Under the pieces are notes generated by a model. It did no database searches. It was not told the DNA's origin and saw only the letters and a program-made list of their open reading frames with translations. Source: Welwitschia mirabilis (lineage: Eukaryota > Gnetophyta > Gnetopsida > Welwitschiales). Taken from it: 49,285 nucleotides of DNA. Location: positions 280,504,441-280,553,725 of the forward strand of contig JBOZIK010000001.1 in the NCBI GenBank assembly GCA_051453625.1. Direction: 5' to 3'. Both the position numbers and the translations under genes were made by a program. Within the stretch, counting starts at the first letter, position 1, and every line of letters begins with the position of its first letter. Of the stretch, positions 23,296 to 36,130 are shown piece by piece.

Positions 23296-24220
23296 NNNNN
23301 NNNNNNNNNNNNNNNNNNNNNNNNNNNNNNNNNNNNNNNNNNNNNNNNNNNNNNNNNNNNNNNNNNNNNNNNNNNNNNNNNNNNNNNNNNNNNNNNNNNN
23401 NNNNNNNNNNNNNNNNNNNNNNNNNNNNNNNNNNNNNNNNNNNNNNNNNNNNNNNNNNNNNNNNNNNNNNNNNNNNNNNNNNNNNNNNNNNNNNNNNNNN
23501 NNNNNNNNNNNNNNNNNNNNNNNNNNNNNNNNNNNNNNNNNNNNNNNNNNNNNNNNNNNNNNNNNNNNNNNNNNNNNNNNNNNNNNNNNNNNNNNNNNNN
23601 NNNNNNNNNNNNNNNNNNNNNNNNNNNNNNNNNNNNNNNNNNNNNNNNNNNNNNNNNNNNNNNNNNNNNNNNNNNNNNNNNNNNNNNNNNNNNNNNNNNN
23701 NNNNNNNNNNNNNNNNNNNNNNNNNNNNNNNNNNNNNNNNNNNNNNNNNNNNNNNNNNNNNNNNNNNNNNNNNNNNNNNNNNNNNNNNNNNNNNNNNNNN
23801 NNNNNNNNNNNNNNNNNNNNNNNNNNNNNNNNNNNNNNNNNNNNNNNNNNNNNNNNNNNNNNNNNNNNNNNNNNNNNNNNNNNNNNNNNNNNNNNNNNNN
23901 NNNNNNNNNNNNNNNNNNNNNNNNNNNNNNNNNNNNNNNNNNNNNNNNNNNNNNNNNNNNNNNNNNNNNNNNNNNNNNNNNNNNNNNNNNNNNNNNNNNN
24001 NNNNNNNNNNNNNNNNNNNNNNNNNNNNNNNNNNNNNNNNNNNNNNNNNNNNNNNNNNNNNNNNNNNNNNNNNNNNNNNNNNNNNNNNNNNNNNNNNNNN
24101 NNNNNNNNNNNNNNNNNNNNNNNNNNNNNNNNNNNNNNNNNNNNNNNNNNNNNNNNNNNNNNNNNNNNNNNNNNNNNNNNNNNNNNNNNNNNNNNNNNNN
24201 NNNNNNNNNNNNNNNNNNNN
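23296..24220. other. Assembly gap, 925 N
   Basis: Run of N beginning inside a (CA)n tract. Confidence 1.
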
Positions 24221-25841
24221 AGAGCCAGAAGCATAGGTTTTACTTATTTTTACTTTGGTTTATAAATCCATTAATTTTTTTAAATGATAACTATCGATAC
24301 ATCCCTTAGAGTAAGGTTTAAAGAATTTATGTGCAAACCCTAGGATGCTTGAAAAAATGATTGAGAAAAACATTATAAGTATTCCTTTAAAAATAGTCTT
24401 GTTTTCTTTAACTTTATGATTATATTTATTTACTCTTATTTTTATGTAACAAGTTCTTATTCCTATTTTATCTTAATTATGTTCATTATTCAAAATGATA
24501 GGAATTTTAAATCTTTTCTAAGAATGTGTTAAAAAATCTAGATCTATGGTAGCTGGTGCATATAAAAATAGGAGCATTAGCTCTTCAAAAATGAAGCTAT
24601 GTTAGATGTAAGAGAAAATTTAGGAAACTCTCTCTTCGAACCTCAATTAGTGATATTTCATTATTGATAATAAATATGGTGATATAAAAATACTTGAATA
24701 AATGTAAAGGCTACTTCTTATAATATTAATATAAAAATTATATAATTGAAAAGGGAATATAAGCTTGATTGAAATTTAATAAGAGAGATTAGTGCTTTAA
24801 ATAAAAAAAATAAGAAGAGAGGAATTTCAAAAGAATGAATAAGAATGAGAATAAAGGAAAGATAAAAATTTAAAAAATATCTAATCCAGTTTGCTTCTAA
24901 GACAAAAGAAAGGTAAGAGAAATTGTTTAAAGTAGAAGAATTATGTTAGTAATTTTTGTTTTAGAATGAGACACATTAAGAAAAATATTTTAAAGGATTA
25001 AAGAAGGCTTGAAGATAAATTTAAAATCATTACTATAAATCATATTTCAATAAAATAATCATCTCATGAAACATCTCTTCTAAGACCATCATCTTTATCT
25101 TAATTTTTTCTTTCTTTATATGATTTTCTTTTTTTTTCTCTATACTGTCTATAATCATTTTTTAAAAATATTTATAATGTGTTCTTTAAGTAATGAAAAT
25201 TTGTTTTTCCCTAATTCTTAACATGTAATTAAAAGTTTTAATTTTTCATTTTTATTCTTTTTAACTCTTTTCAACATTAAGAATAATGTATAACTTGAGT
25301 TAGAGAAGAATAAGCATGAACATTTTACCAAAATTAAATATATTTTGATTTGAATACATTGATTAATATCTAAAATTCATCAAAATTTTCATTAATTGAA
25401 CATAGTTTTAGAAAATGAAAAGACATAGTTTTAGACAATCACATGAAAAATTTAATAAATTGCAATTGAAATGGACTTTAAGGAATTTTAAAAACTTAAT
25501 TTTTATTAAAATTCGTTGCATCATATTGGCTTTAAGTATGAAGGAAATTTAATTTTTATTTAAGTGTTTGAACTTTAAAATTCTTTTCATGCTTATTTTA
25601 ATTCTTAAATAAGTATATGAAAATGACTTAAGAATCAAAATAAGTTTTTCAAATTTACATTATTTTTATGAAACTAGCAAACTACTACTTGGAAGATATA
25701 ATAACTATAAATATTTTTTATTTTAATCCCTTAAAATTTAGAATATGATTTAACAGGAAATGTAAATAAATGTTTTTGTAAATAAATGTATTTAAATTTT
25801 ATCTTATTATTAAAAAATTTTCATAGTTGATATTTTGTTTA
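24221..25841. other. Unassigned AT-rich DNA
   Basis: No protein motif or repeat pair seen. A short phrase near 24570-24600 (gagcattagctcttcaaaaa) resembles retrotransposon LTR sequence in style, but has no partner in this window. Confidence 0.3.
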
Positions 25842-26385
25842 TGATGTTTTAATATTTTAATATTCTAGGATTAGAATATACATGTGCTTATTTAATGAAG
25901 ATGCATGAAAAATAACTAAAATACTAATAATTTAAATGGTACATAGAATACAATATGATAATAAAATTTATCTTCATTAATTTTAGATATACTTTATCCA
26001 ATCACAAACTGATAATGTTAAGAATGATGTTTTGGCTTAACAAATTAGCTAAAAGGATATACATTTAAGGTCTTCTCTCTAAGACTATTAGGCAACTATG
26101 CTAAGTTTGTTAAGGATTGTAATCACCCTATACTTCCCTACACAATAACTAGATCATCCTTTTAACATTGATCAAGGATTGTGAGTTACATTATATATTT
26201 TCTACAAAGGTGATATATTTTTCATAAATAGTTACAACTTATTAATTATTGTGTTATAATTAATACATAGTTATTCATATTAATCCATTTGACTCATAAC
26301 AATGTTTCATTCATTTAATAAGTAGAATTTATTATGTCACTATTTATCTACCTCTTAATAATAGTTTTTACAACATATGACAAAC
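25842..26385 (+). repeat. LTR-like direct repeat, left copy
   Basis: Begins tgatgttttaatattttaat and aligns with 29005-29572 over its whole length. Shared landmarks are aatattcta-ggattaga, tacatgtg-ttatttaa, tgttaag-a-gatgtttt-gctta, catccttttaa, and atagttacaactt. The two copies flank about 2.6 kb containing a minisatellite. They may be LTRs of a short non-autonomous element or copies made by a duplication. No primer site or polypurine tract was recognised. Confidence 0.6.
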
Positions 26386-27609
26386 TTCCTTCTTAGGATT
26401 GTCATTCATCCTTAAATAGTTACTCTTCCATTAGTATGGAATTATTCATAACTTAAGCATTTATCAAGAGATGTTGCTCTATATTTGTATAGTACTTTAT
26501 ATTTTTATACGTTCCCTATGAATATTTAGGTTTAAGTGGATAAATAAAATTTCTTAACATAAAGGGTAGGATTCCTATGAAGTTATTATCTAACTCTTTC
26601 AAGTTCTTATGATGTCGATATTTGGCTGACCTTTAGAATTCCATCCAAAGCTCTTCTAGGATTTTATAACCTAATTAAAGATACTCAAAATACATTTGAT
26701 TATCCTTAATAAAATAGTTATTAATAAATGCATTTCACAATTTTTATATGAATTAATTTCACTCAACACAAGCATTCTTCTTCATGCATAAATCACTCCA
26801 TCAAGTTGTTGCATCTTCCATTAAAAAAATAATTTCAAACTAATAGTACTTTGAATTTTTTCTTATTTTTCAATAAAAAATAATTTTTGATGTTCTATAG
26901 TTGTTCCAGTAGTCTTTTTATAAGGCCTAGAAGTTTTTATATAGATGCTTATTTCAGGTTTTTTAAATTTATTCATGGTAGTCTTATTCTTCATTTAATT
27001 ATTTTAGTGCTTCTTCATGTGAGTTGTGAATCTAATCCTTACATTCCCTAACTCTTCTTTGGATCTCTTTTAGGATTTGAGATCTAGCTAAGTCCTATGA
27101 GAATTGTCATTCAAGATTTTAAATCCTTTCATTTTAACTTGTAAGGATTTTTGAATTTTTACTTAAAAGTATTTCATAGGTTTCTCTAATGGCCATCCTT
27201 CTATAACCTACAAGATGAAGTTTGGCCTCTTATTTACTTACTATTAATAACCTCAACATTCATGTAATTATCTTGGCTTTAACTATGAACTTTCTAAATT
27301 ATTTAAGAGCATGAATGTAGTTATTCATGCAATTGTGCATAATATGCCAATGTACATGTTGTTAAGGTATCATTTGCATTATTGGTTACTCTACTTCCTC
27401 ATCATAATGATAAAATTAATTAAGAAACTATTTTATGATTAGAAATAGTTAAAGTATTCACAATTATAAAATATTGGTGTAACAAAAATTAATAAAATTT
27501 TTAATAACATAAATACAAATAATTTTATCTTATCTAAAAACTGGTTATTTTTAATTAGGATACCTTTAAGCATTATACTTAAAATTTCCTTAGAGTTAAA
27601 ATAGACTTT
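26386..27609. other. Spacer between the left direct repeat and the minisatellite
   Basis: No recognised gene. The minus strand of about 26940-27380 reads as charged, partly open segments in two frames (for example LKEIQRRVREC), like a decayed coiled coil, but I cannot assign it to a family. Confidence 0.25.
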
Positions 27610-28830
27610 AGGTAGAATCATGATATCTTATAGTAACTCTATAGAAAACAAATTAGTCATATAGAATTCTAGTAGACTATAGTAATTATATAAATAATAA
27701 ATAAGTCTTAGATAGAATACTGACGTTTTGTAATAATTCTATAGATAATAGATCAATTTTAGATAGAATACTATCATCCTGTAGTAACTCCATAAATAAT
27801 ATACTAGTCCTAGATAGCATATTGACATCATATAGTGACTTTATAGATAATAAATTAAAGTTAGATAGAATACTAGCATCATATAGTGATTCTATAAGTA
27901 ACAATTCAGTCCTACATAAAACATGACACCCTATAGTAATCTTATGAAAAATATATTAGTCTTAAGAAAAATAATGATGCTCTTTAGTAACTCTATAGGG
28001 AATAGATAACTTGTAGCTTTGGATACTAATGTCCTATAGTGATCCAATGTGTAACATATTAGTTCTAAATAGTATAGTTTAGCTCTATAGTAATTCTATA
28101 GGTAATAGATCAATTCTAAATAGAACACTTATGTCCTATAATGACTCTACAGATAATATATTAGTTTTAGATAGAATACTAACATCAACAAAAATTCTAT
28201 AAGTAATAGATCTATCCTAGAGAGAATACTAATTCTATATGATGATTCTTTAGTATTCTTCTAACTTCAAGATAGAACATCATACCAACTTTAGAATACT
28301 AATGATTTTTAAATCTTTTTTCAACTCTAGAATAGAATCATACCAACCTCTATTAATTTATTAATCTTGCTCTAACTTTAAATAGAATATTAATTTTCTA
28401 GGTTAATTCCTAGATCTTATGTCAACTTAAGAGTAGAACACTAGAATTGTATATTAATTTCTAAATCTTTTATTAACTGTAGGTGGCAAAAATTATTAAA
28501 TCATTTATTAACTATAGGCAATAAAAATTATATTTGACATTGATTTTTAAATCTAATTCTAACTTAAAAAAATAGCACTAGCATCCTATATTGATTTGTA
28601 AACCTTCTACTAATTCTGAAATAAAACATAATACCTATATTGATTTCTACACCTACTACTAACCTAGGAATAGAACATTGTATCTGATATTGAGTTTTGA
28701 ATATTTTTTCTAGCTTAGGAATAAAATAATACCCTCCTATATTAATTTTTACATATTTTGTTAACCTAAGAATAGAACAATAATACCTAATATTAAATTT
28801 TGAACATCCTATTGACTCTATTGCAAGTGC
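27610..28830. repeat. Minisatellite of about 51 bp units in two diverged subfamilies
   Basis: From 27610 to about 28250 some 12 units follow the pattern agatagaatactagcatc, ctatagtgattctataggta, atagatcagtcct. From about 28260 to 28830 about 11 more units follow a diverged pattern (aatagaacactag, atcctatattgatttttaaa, tcttctactaactt). The shared piece (atagaa-actag-atcctata-tgatt) shows both come from one ancestral unit. Because 51 is divisible by 3, the minus strand at 27686-27904 reads as four 17-residue repeats (for example SLYDASILS, SLYDVNMLS, LLQDDSILS, LLQNVSILS). The minus-strand frame at 28564-28833 likewise comes from the array. I treat these as repeat by-products, not genes. Confidence 0.85.
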
Positions 28831-29004
28831 CACTTTAAATTCTTTATTAAAGTCTATATTACTATTGCTTAAAATGTAATACGATGAGATTTATCTCAAA
28901 TTTCTTCTTTAAATAATAATTTTATCTTTAATGGCCATTTTTATTGATTTTATTCATTATTTTCTTCTTATAAATTTGTGCATCATTTACTTTAATATCA
29001 ATTA

Positions 29005-29572
29005 TGATACTTTAACATCTTAATATTCTAAGATTAGAAGTTACATGTGGTTATTTAACAAAAATGCAAACACTAAAAAAGAAAAAAAAAAGAAAGAAAG
29101 AAAGAATCTAAGTGCTAGAATAATTAAGAAAAAAAATATAAAAGAAAATAAAAGAATCATGTTTACTAATTTGAAAAATACTCATTCTAACCATAAATTT
29201 CCAATGTTAAGGAGGATGTTTTAGCTTAATAGACCAACCAAGAGGGTTTATCTTTAATTCTTCTTTCTAAGACTGCAAAGTAGCCAAGCTGGGTCTATTA
29301 AATATTGGAATCAACTTATTCTAATATATGTCTTGACTACATCATCCTTTTAATGTTGATCAGGTATTACAAGTTACATTCCTATCTTTTCTATAAGGGC
29401 CATAGTTCTTAAATAAATAGTTACAACTTCTTACTTAGTTAATAAGTAATAGTTAATATGTAATTATTTATTTCAACTTATTCATCTCATAACAAATGTC
29501 TCATTAATTTAATAAGTGATTAAGTAACTATTGAGCTACCTTTCAATAATATATTTCATGGCATGTATAACT
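29005..29572 (+). repeat. LTR-like direct repeat, right copy
   Basis: Begins tgatactttaacatcttaat. It pairs with 25842-26385 and carries an extra A/G-rich insertion with (GAAA)n at about 29080-29155. The right limit is approximate, because similarity fades near ggcatgtataac. Confidence 0.6.
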
Positions 29573-29665
29573 ATTTTAATTTATTTTACATGTCAAATAA
29601 AGTGAATTAGAATTTGATCAAAACTATCAACAAGAACATATTTGCATTTTCACCAAAATAACTAA

Positions 29666-29675
29666 NNNNNNNNNN
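29666..29675. other. Assembly gap, 10 N
   Basis: Run of N, probably of nominal length. Confidence 1.
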
Positions 29676-32600
29676 TAAGATTGGTAAATCCATTTTTATG
29701 AAAAGTTTAGATCAAATTCCATATTAACATTTTAGACTAATAGATTAGCCACATCATCCTACTAAATAAGAAATTACTAGCATTTATTAACTTGATTACC
29801 TTATTTATTAAATATTCTTAAATCGTGTAAAAGAAAAACTAAACATTAAAAGTAATAATATAAAATGATAAATTAACTCTATTAATGGCTTAATCATGAA
29901 GATTAATTAAACATATTATTATAGTAGCTTTTCTTATTTATTAATGTTTTTATGAGTTTTAGATTTTTTTATTAATATAAATTTATTATTCATTATTCTA
30001 GTATTTTGACTTTTGTAGAACCCATCAATATCCAAGAAATTAATAACATTATGATTTAGTCATAACATTAATCAAGTTAAATTATATACCTTTAGCTAAA
30101 TTTCAAATAAAATTTCATGAGATATATAATAAAAATTGGATATTGGTTTTTTGCAATAAAAATTTAGTAATAAGTAACATTAGAATTCAATCAATGGTAA
30201 ATGATCACTTAACATGATTTCTATATTCTTAAAATAAATAATTCACTAAGTTTGATGTGGGAAAAAATTAAAAATAATATTGTAATAACATTCTCTGACT
30301 AGCATTTTCCTAGTCCTTTATTAAATAATACAACAAATTAACTTTAAAACATTATTTGAAATCTCAAAAATTTTCCTCCAATCTTAAAACTAAATATTCA
30401 AATGAGATAAAATTTCTAAACTTAAATGTAAATTCATTTATTGTCTTAAAATAATTAAATTGATTCATTAATTTACAAAAGAAATAAACTTTCTAAATTT
30501 TCAAGTTCAAGTTGATTTGTAATGTTCTCTATTTTCCTTTAATTTTTACATTTTTATCCTTTAAAACACAAAATGGAAGGAGGAGGTAATGAAGTAGTTC
30601 ACATGGTTTTATGATAGGTTAAGGCATAAAATGATGAAAAATACAAAAAATATTAATTGCTTACAACCTAGAAAAATATTAAATTATCTTTATTTATTTA
30701 AAAGGATTAAAGTATTTTAATAATTTAACTTTAAACCTAAATTCCCAAATGAATACTACACTCATTTTTATTACTTTAAAAAAAAAATCATTATAAGAAT
30801 TATGAAAACACTTTAAACATAAGAAAAATATGATTTGAATCATTCTAAAAACATAAGAAAGCAAAAGAAAAACACAGAGCAAGATAAAAATAATAATGTT
30901 TCTTTTTTAATTTGGGGAAAAACACCTTAAAAGGGATCCTCCTTATGAGAGGTCATATCTTGAGTTTAATATCCTATGCATTTCATTAACCTTAGACATA
31001 ACTCCTTAATTTCTTGAATTAATTTTTGATATTATGTATTTGTTATCTTTTCTTGTTTTTCTCTAAATCCTTTTCACCTGGCTTCTATGCTTCTTTAGCA
31101 CCAACTCCATCACTTACTTTTTCTTTTGGAAAAATTTAATAATAGGTGATCTAAGAATTTATTTCTCTTCTTGTTATCTTTTATTTTTTTTATTATATTC
31201 CTTTTTTCAATCATAAGATTAACCCACTTATCTTTATCACACTCAATTAAAATTTTCATGATTCTTAACATGTGTAATTTTGTGATGAGTAATAAAAGGG
31301 ATAATGTTAATACTCCATGAGCTTATGTCAATGTAAGAGCTATTGGTAGATTTCCATAACATTACTAAACAAGATGAATAATGGAAGGTTTTTTGTGTTT
31401 TGTCTTACTTCTTTTAATATATGGAATAGTAACTTATAAATGCTAAATTCTTATTATTTTAAAAACCCTCAACTTAATTGTAATCATGTAACATTATGTT
31501 GTAGACATATATAGTCAAATTTAGGTCAAGTTAAAGTCATGCATTATCTTTAAAAAATAATAACATAGATGCATTAAAGTAATGCATATTTAAAAATTAA
31601 CCTTTAAAGAAGCTTAAGGATTGAAGAATGATTTATATTAAGGATTCTTTAACAAAATCTTAACCTTGAAGCTAGTTTTAAAAATTTGCAAGGGATATAC
31701 ATTTTTAGCCTTATTTGTAAAAAATAATGTGTAGAGTCTAAATTTGATGCTTTTGAGATAAGAGTTGAGCTAAAAAATAAATAATAAAATTAAAAAAAAA
31801 AGGAAAAAAAAGGCCATCAATACACTATGATAAGATTAACATAATAATAAAAAAGAAAATAATGATATAAGGCTAAAAAGAACATTGTAGATTAAGTACA
31901 TTAGTGATAGAGTAGTGTTATAATGGATGAACTATTAGGAAATTTTTTGTTAATTAATACAACTAGTAGCTAGAACATGTTGGCAATTTTATTAAGTATT
32001 CAAATGCAAAAATTATAGTTATTCCTCAAATATAAGTGATAACAAGTGAGGGCTATATAAAATGTGTTAACTCTAATACTAACCAAGTGCACTAACCATA
32101 ACCTAGAGAGATAAGGAATTAATAAGCATACATTACCCATTATAACTTTCTCTATGATGGTTGTATGAGTTGTGAAAATCCATAAAGATTCAATTCAAAA
32201 CACACATTACTTAAAAATAAATAGTATCCATAATAAGGAAGACTCTATTATATCTAAGGTGCCTGAGATTAGTGGAAGTACTTTAGTCAAAATATGAAAG
32301 CATCAAAAGAAGACATTTATTTCTTCCCTAATTTCATCTTTCTAACTTAACTTATGAAAAATACCTATATCATTAGAAAAATATCAACCACTAGTAAGAA
32401 AAATGTTAGTGCCATCTTAAATAAAGAATTGAATTAAAATAAATGATATAATTAGTTCCTCCCAGTAATTAAGTCTCAATAATTATTTACGGATTAGTTA
32501 TAGAAGAATAATCTTTTACACCTTCATTACCATCAAGTTTAATTTTATTAGGTTTAAATAAGATTCAATGTTAAATATCTATTAAAAAAATATTCTTACA

Positions 32601-34122
32601 TGTTTTGTACTTCCAAGAAAACAAGAATATCATTATAGGATGATGCATAAATGTGAAATGACATGGAAAATTATATAGCCATTTAAAGTAACATTTAGTT
32701 AAAGACATGAAGTTTACTTATTTATTAAATTCAATGAATGATCTTCAAAGAAAATAGAGAAAATACTTATAATTCATAAATTAGCTTTAAGAAATAAAAG
32801 AGATTCTCAATCATAAACTAAGGCTTTTCTAATTAAAAGTACTTTAGGTATGCTTGTTTAAAACAAGTTATCATAACATTATTAATAGATGACAAGTTGA
32901 AGACCATGGATTTTTAAATCATAAGTCAAATCCCAATTAATATTAGCAACTAAGATAAGGATTATACATGGATGACACTAATGCTATCATAGTAGGAATC
33001 AAAGCACATTACAACAACACTAAAAAGAAGTAAGATTGAAAGGGTTATTAAGGAAAATATAGCTAGTATATCATTTAGTATAAGGTAATTAAAAAAAGTA
33101 ATAAGAAGATCTTAAAAAAGATAAGAATAAACTAAGAGGTAGTAAAAAAAGATGTGCTACAAAGGGTCATGTTACTTTAGATTGCATATCTCCATGTGAT
33201 TAGATTAAAAAAAGGAGAGTTAACAACATCAAGTGAAAGAGACAAGCCAAGATTCTATTTTTAGTAAGGATAATAAAAATAAGTATCCCTCCCTTATTAA
33301 TTTAGTAAAATCTAAGTGCTAAACATGTAATAGTATTATTGATGTTAAGTATAGATTAATTAATAGATGTTGAACATGAGGGTGATGTAATATATGTCTT
33401 TCAGAAAATATGTTTTCTTTAATTTGAAGAATTAATTCTATAGTATAGTTAAAATGGTAGATAAGAGTATATAATTAATGATGGAAATTAATTTTATATT
33501 AAATTAGGATTTAGACAAACTAAAAATACTTAATTTAAGAGATGCTTTTAACATCCTTAATTTAAAGCAAATTATACTATCCTTTAGCACATTTGTGAGA
33601 AAGAGATACAATGTTTAGATAACTAAATAAAATGAAAAAATAAATATTAAAAATACTATATTCAATTTTACAAGATAATTTTAAATCAACTTGTATACTT
33701 AAATGAAAATATTTAATAAATTAAGAGGAAAGCATTATTTTAAGCAAGTTGAAAGAAATAGAATATTAATACATGTTTTTTAAAATTCATATTTATAGGA
33801 TTTTTTAAAAGATAATTACAATCATGAAAAACTTATTCAGGTGTCATTGGAATTTTTAAATATTATAAAATGCAAAGCTTGCATTGTAAGTAAGGCTATA
33901 AGAAAGTAATTAAGTAGATTAATTAAAAATCCATAAATGGGGTAAAGCTAATATATTTTAACATCTATAAAATGTAGATATTAAGATGATGAAAATGAAT
34001 TACTACTTTATTACTCTTATGATTTTTTTACACATTTATTATGCTTAAGGCCCTAGAAATTTAGTTTTATTAATAATCTATCTTAACACTATTATTTTGT
34101 AGAATATTTTCATCTTCTAGAG
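29676..34122. other. Unassigned AT-rich DNA
   Basis: Dense stops on both strands. A 62-codon open stretch on the minus strand at 30694-30882 has no recognisable motif. I found no LTR pair, tandem array or RNA gene. A short A-rich run lies at 31790-31811. Confidence 0.3.
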
Positions 34123-35248
34123 TGTTATGGTAAAGGACAAAGATGTGGTGAGTATTATTGGTGGTGACACTAATTTTAAAAGTGGTGTGTCGATTCTAAT
34201 GCATAGAATGGATTCATTCTTACATTCCTAAATCTTCTTGACATAACTGATCCAATTAGAAAATTTCTAAAAGTAGATGACAAATGAATAATATTTTACA
34301 AGAAACATATCTTAAATTGGCATGTGACTTAAATGATAACCTCATACACTTTGATCATTTTAAAGAATGACTCTATTAGGCCTTAGAAACCCTAACTAAA
34401 AATCCTAATTTAACTTAGGAATATCTTATTTCACTTTAGTTGAAGTAATGATTTATTATATTGTATAAGAGATTAGTCATGTATTCTTTCTAATCCTCTG
34501 ATTAGGGATGGCCTAGCTTTCAAGCTAGCATAATGCTTCTTGGATTAGCATGAGTACTTTTCATGGATTGTATGCTTTTCTTTATTTGATAATAAATTTT
34601 TACATGTTCTCTTCTTAGGGCATTACTTTGATATCAAGTCATAATTTTTTTTACTTATTATGATTAGGATTAGCTAAGGTATGTTATTACTTTAAGATCT
34701 TATGATGATTCTCATTTTTAATTTAGTTTACATAACCTAAATCTTTATTTTATGGATCTTGTAAGATTCTTACTTTTTATGCTTATAATATTCTTGTTGT
34801 AAAGGCTATGTGACTTAGAAACATCATCCTCATATCTTTGGTGAATGAGATTATGCCACTATAGTTGAGATGGAACTACATGATCCTCATGTTTATGATG
34901 GATGATATTATGACACTATGCTTAAGCTAGAGTAAAATTTATATGACATTAATTAAAGACTTATGCTTTTCTTGAAGTTATTATGCTATAATTAATGCTA
35001 TGCCTATTCCTAGTTCTTTTATACATTTTAGTTTCTCATATTCATTTTTATTATGCTTGCTTTAATTAATAGTTTAACATATATATATCCTCATGGAGAA
35101 TGACCCTGGGATTATACTATAAATATAATTCCTAGTTTTACTAGTAAAATTCAGGTTTGGTCATATAATATTTATATTCCTAGGATAACCTTGCTTATTA
35201 TCATATATTAATGATAGATATAGGCATAGCTAGATTTTACCACAAACA
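34123..35248 (+). repeat. Probable 5' LTR of element C
   Basis: The right end is supported by the primer site just downstream and by ctcatggagaatgaccctgg (35092-35111), a phrase typical of sequence near the LTR end of Athila-like plant elements. The left end (tgttatgg) is a guess from the TGTT start shared with LTRs A and B; no second copy of this LTR is visible to confirm it. Confidence 0.4.
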
Positions 35249-35254
35249 TCTTTT

Positions 35255-35272
35255 TGGCATTAATACCAAAAT
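35255..35272 (+). other. Primer-binding site of element C (tRNA-Asp type, decayed)
   Basis: tggcattaataccaaaat matches the Athila-type site, with almost all changes being C-to-T or G-to-A. The following aatgacatggtag matches the bases after the element A primer site, which strengthens both calls. Confidence 0.65.
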
Positions 35273-36130
35273 AATGACATGGTAGCTATAGTGAGGTGCA
35301 TAAAAAATTTATATTTTTGCATCCTTCTTTAGTTCTTTTTTAATTTTTATTTTTCTTTTATTCTATATTATTCTTTTTCAGTGCCCTTTATTTTTATTTT
35401 TCTCATTAGTGAATTGGTATTGATAGTGTGATTAAGAAAACCTAATCTAGTAACTTCTTTTTATTTTTCTTTTTTTCCTTTTATTCTTATTATTTTTCTT
35501 TCTTTTCTTTTGATTTTTGTTTCTTATCCTTTTTCATTTCTTTCTTTCTTAGCAAAGATAATATGGAATAGGATATTAAATTTTCTTATAGGGATTAATC
35601 TTTTACAAGTTTGAAGAAAATACATCAAGAAAAAAATCTTTCTTATATCTATCTTTTCTCTGTACCATCTCTTCTATCTTCTCTCCCATTTTTTATCTCA
35701 AGTGACTTCCTTAGCAAGTATTTAAAGACAAGTTTATAGAAGGTCATCATCAGTAAAAGCTTAATAAAGTATTTTATTTCATGCATTTTTTATTCCTGCA
35801 TTTTACTTCTTGCATTACATTACATAGTAGTTTTTTATTTTTGTATTAGTTCTTTTCATTATTTATGCACTAGTCTTTATCTGTCAATCAGTCATAATGA
35901 CCTATCATCTCAAACTATTAGTCATCCTAAGAGCTATAATTTTATCTTTTACTGAAACTATTTCATACCAAACAATTAGTGCCATTATCTTGTGTTACTA
36001 GTACTATCAGTTCCTTATATCAGTACTTATCCATCTTTGGTGAATCAAACATTTGTATTACCTTAATACTTTTAGTGTATTGTGTATTCAAAAATATATT
36101 TTTTATTGACTATTTTCTTATATTTTATCA
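35273..36130 (+). other. Pyrimidine-rich leader of element C
   Basis: Long T/C-rich stretches (about 35325-35400 and 35455-35550), similar in composition to the leader of element A. No coding motif. Confidence 0.5.

Noticed and set aside
23221-24309. Several long open stretches across the 925-N gap
   Set aside because: Made of N plus microsatellite codons.
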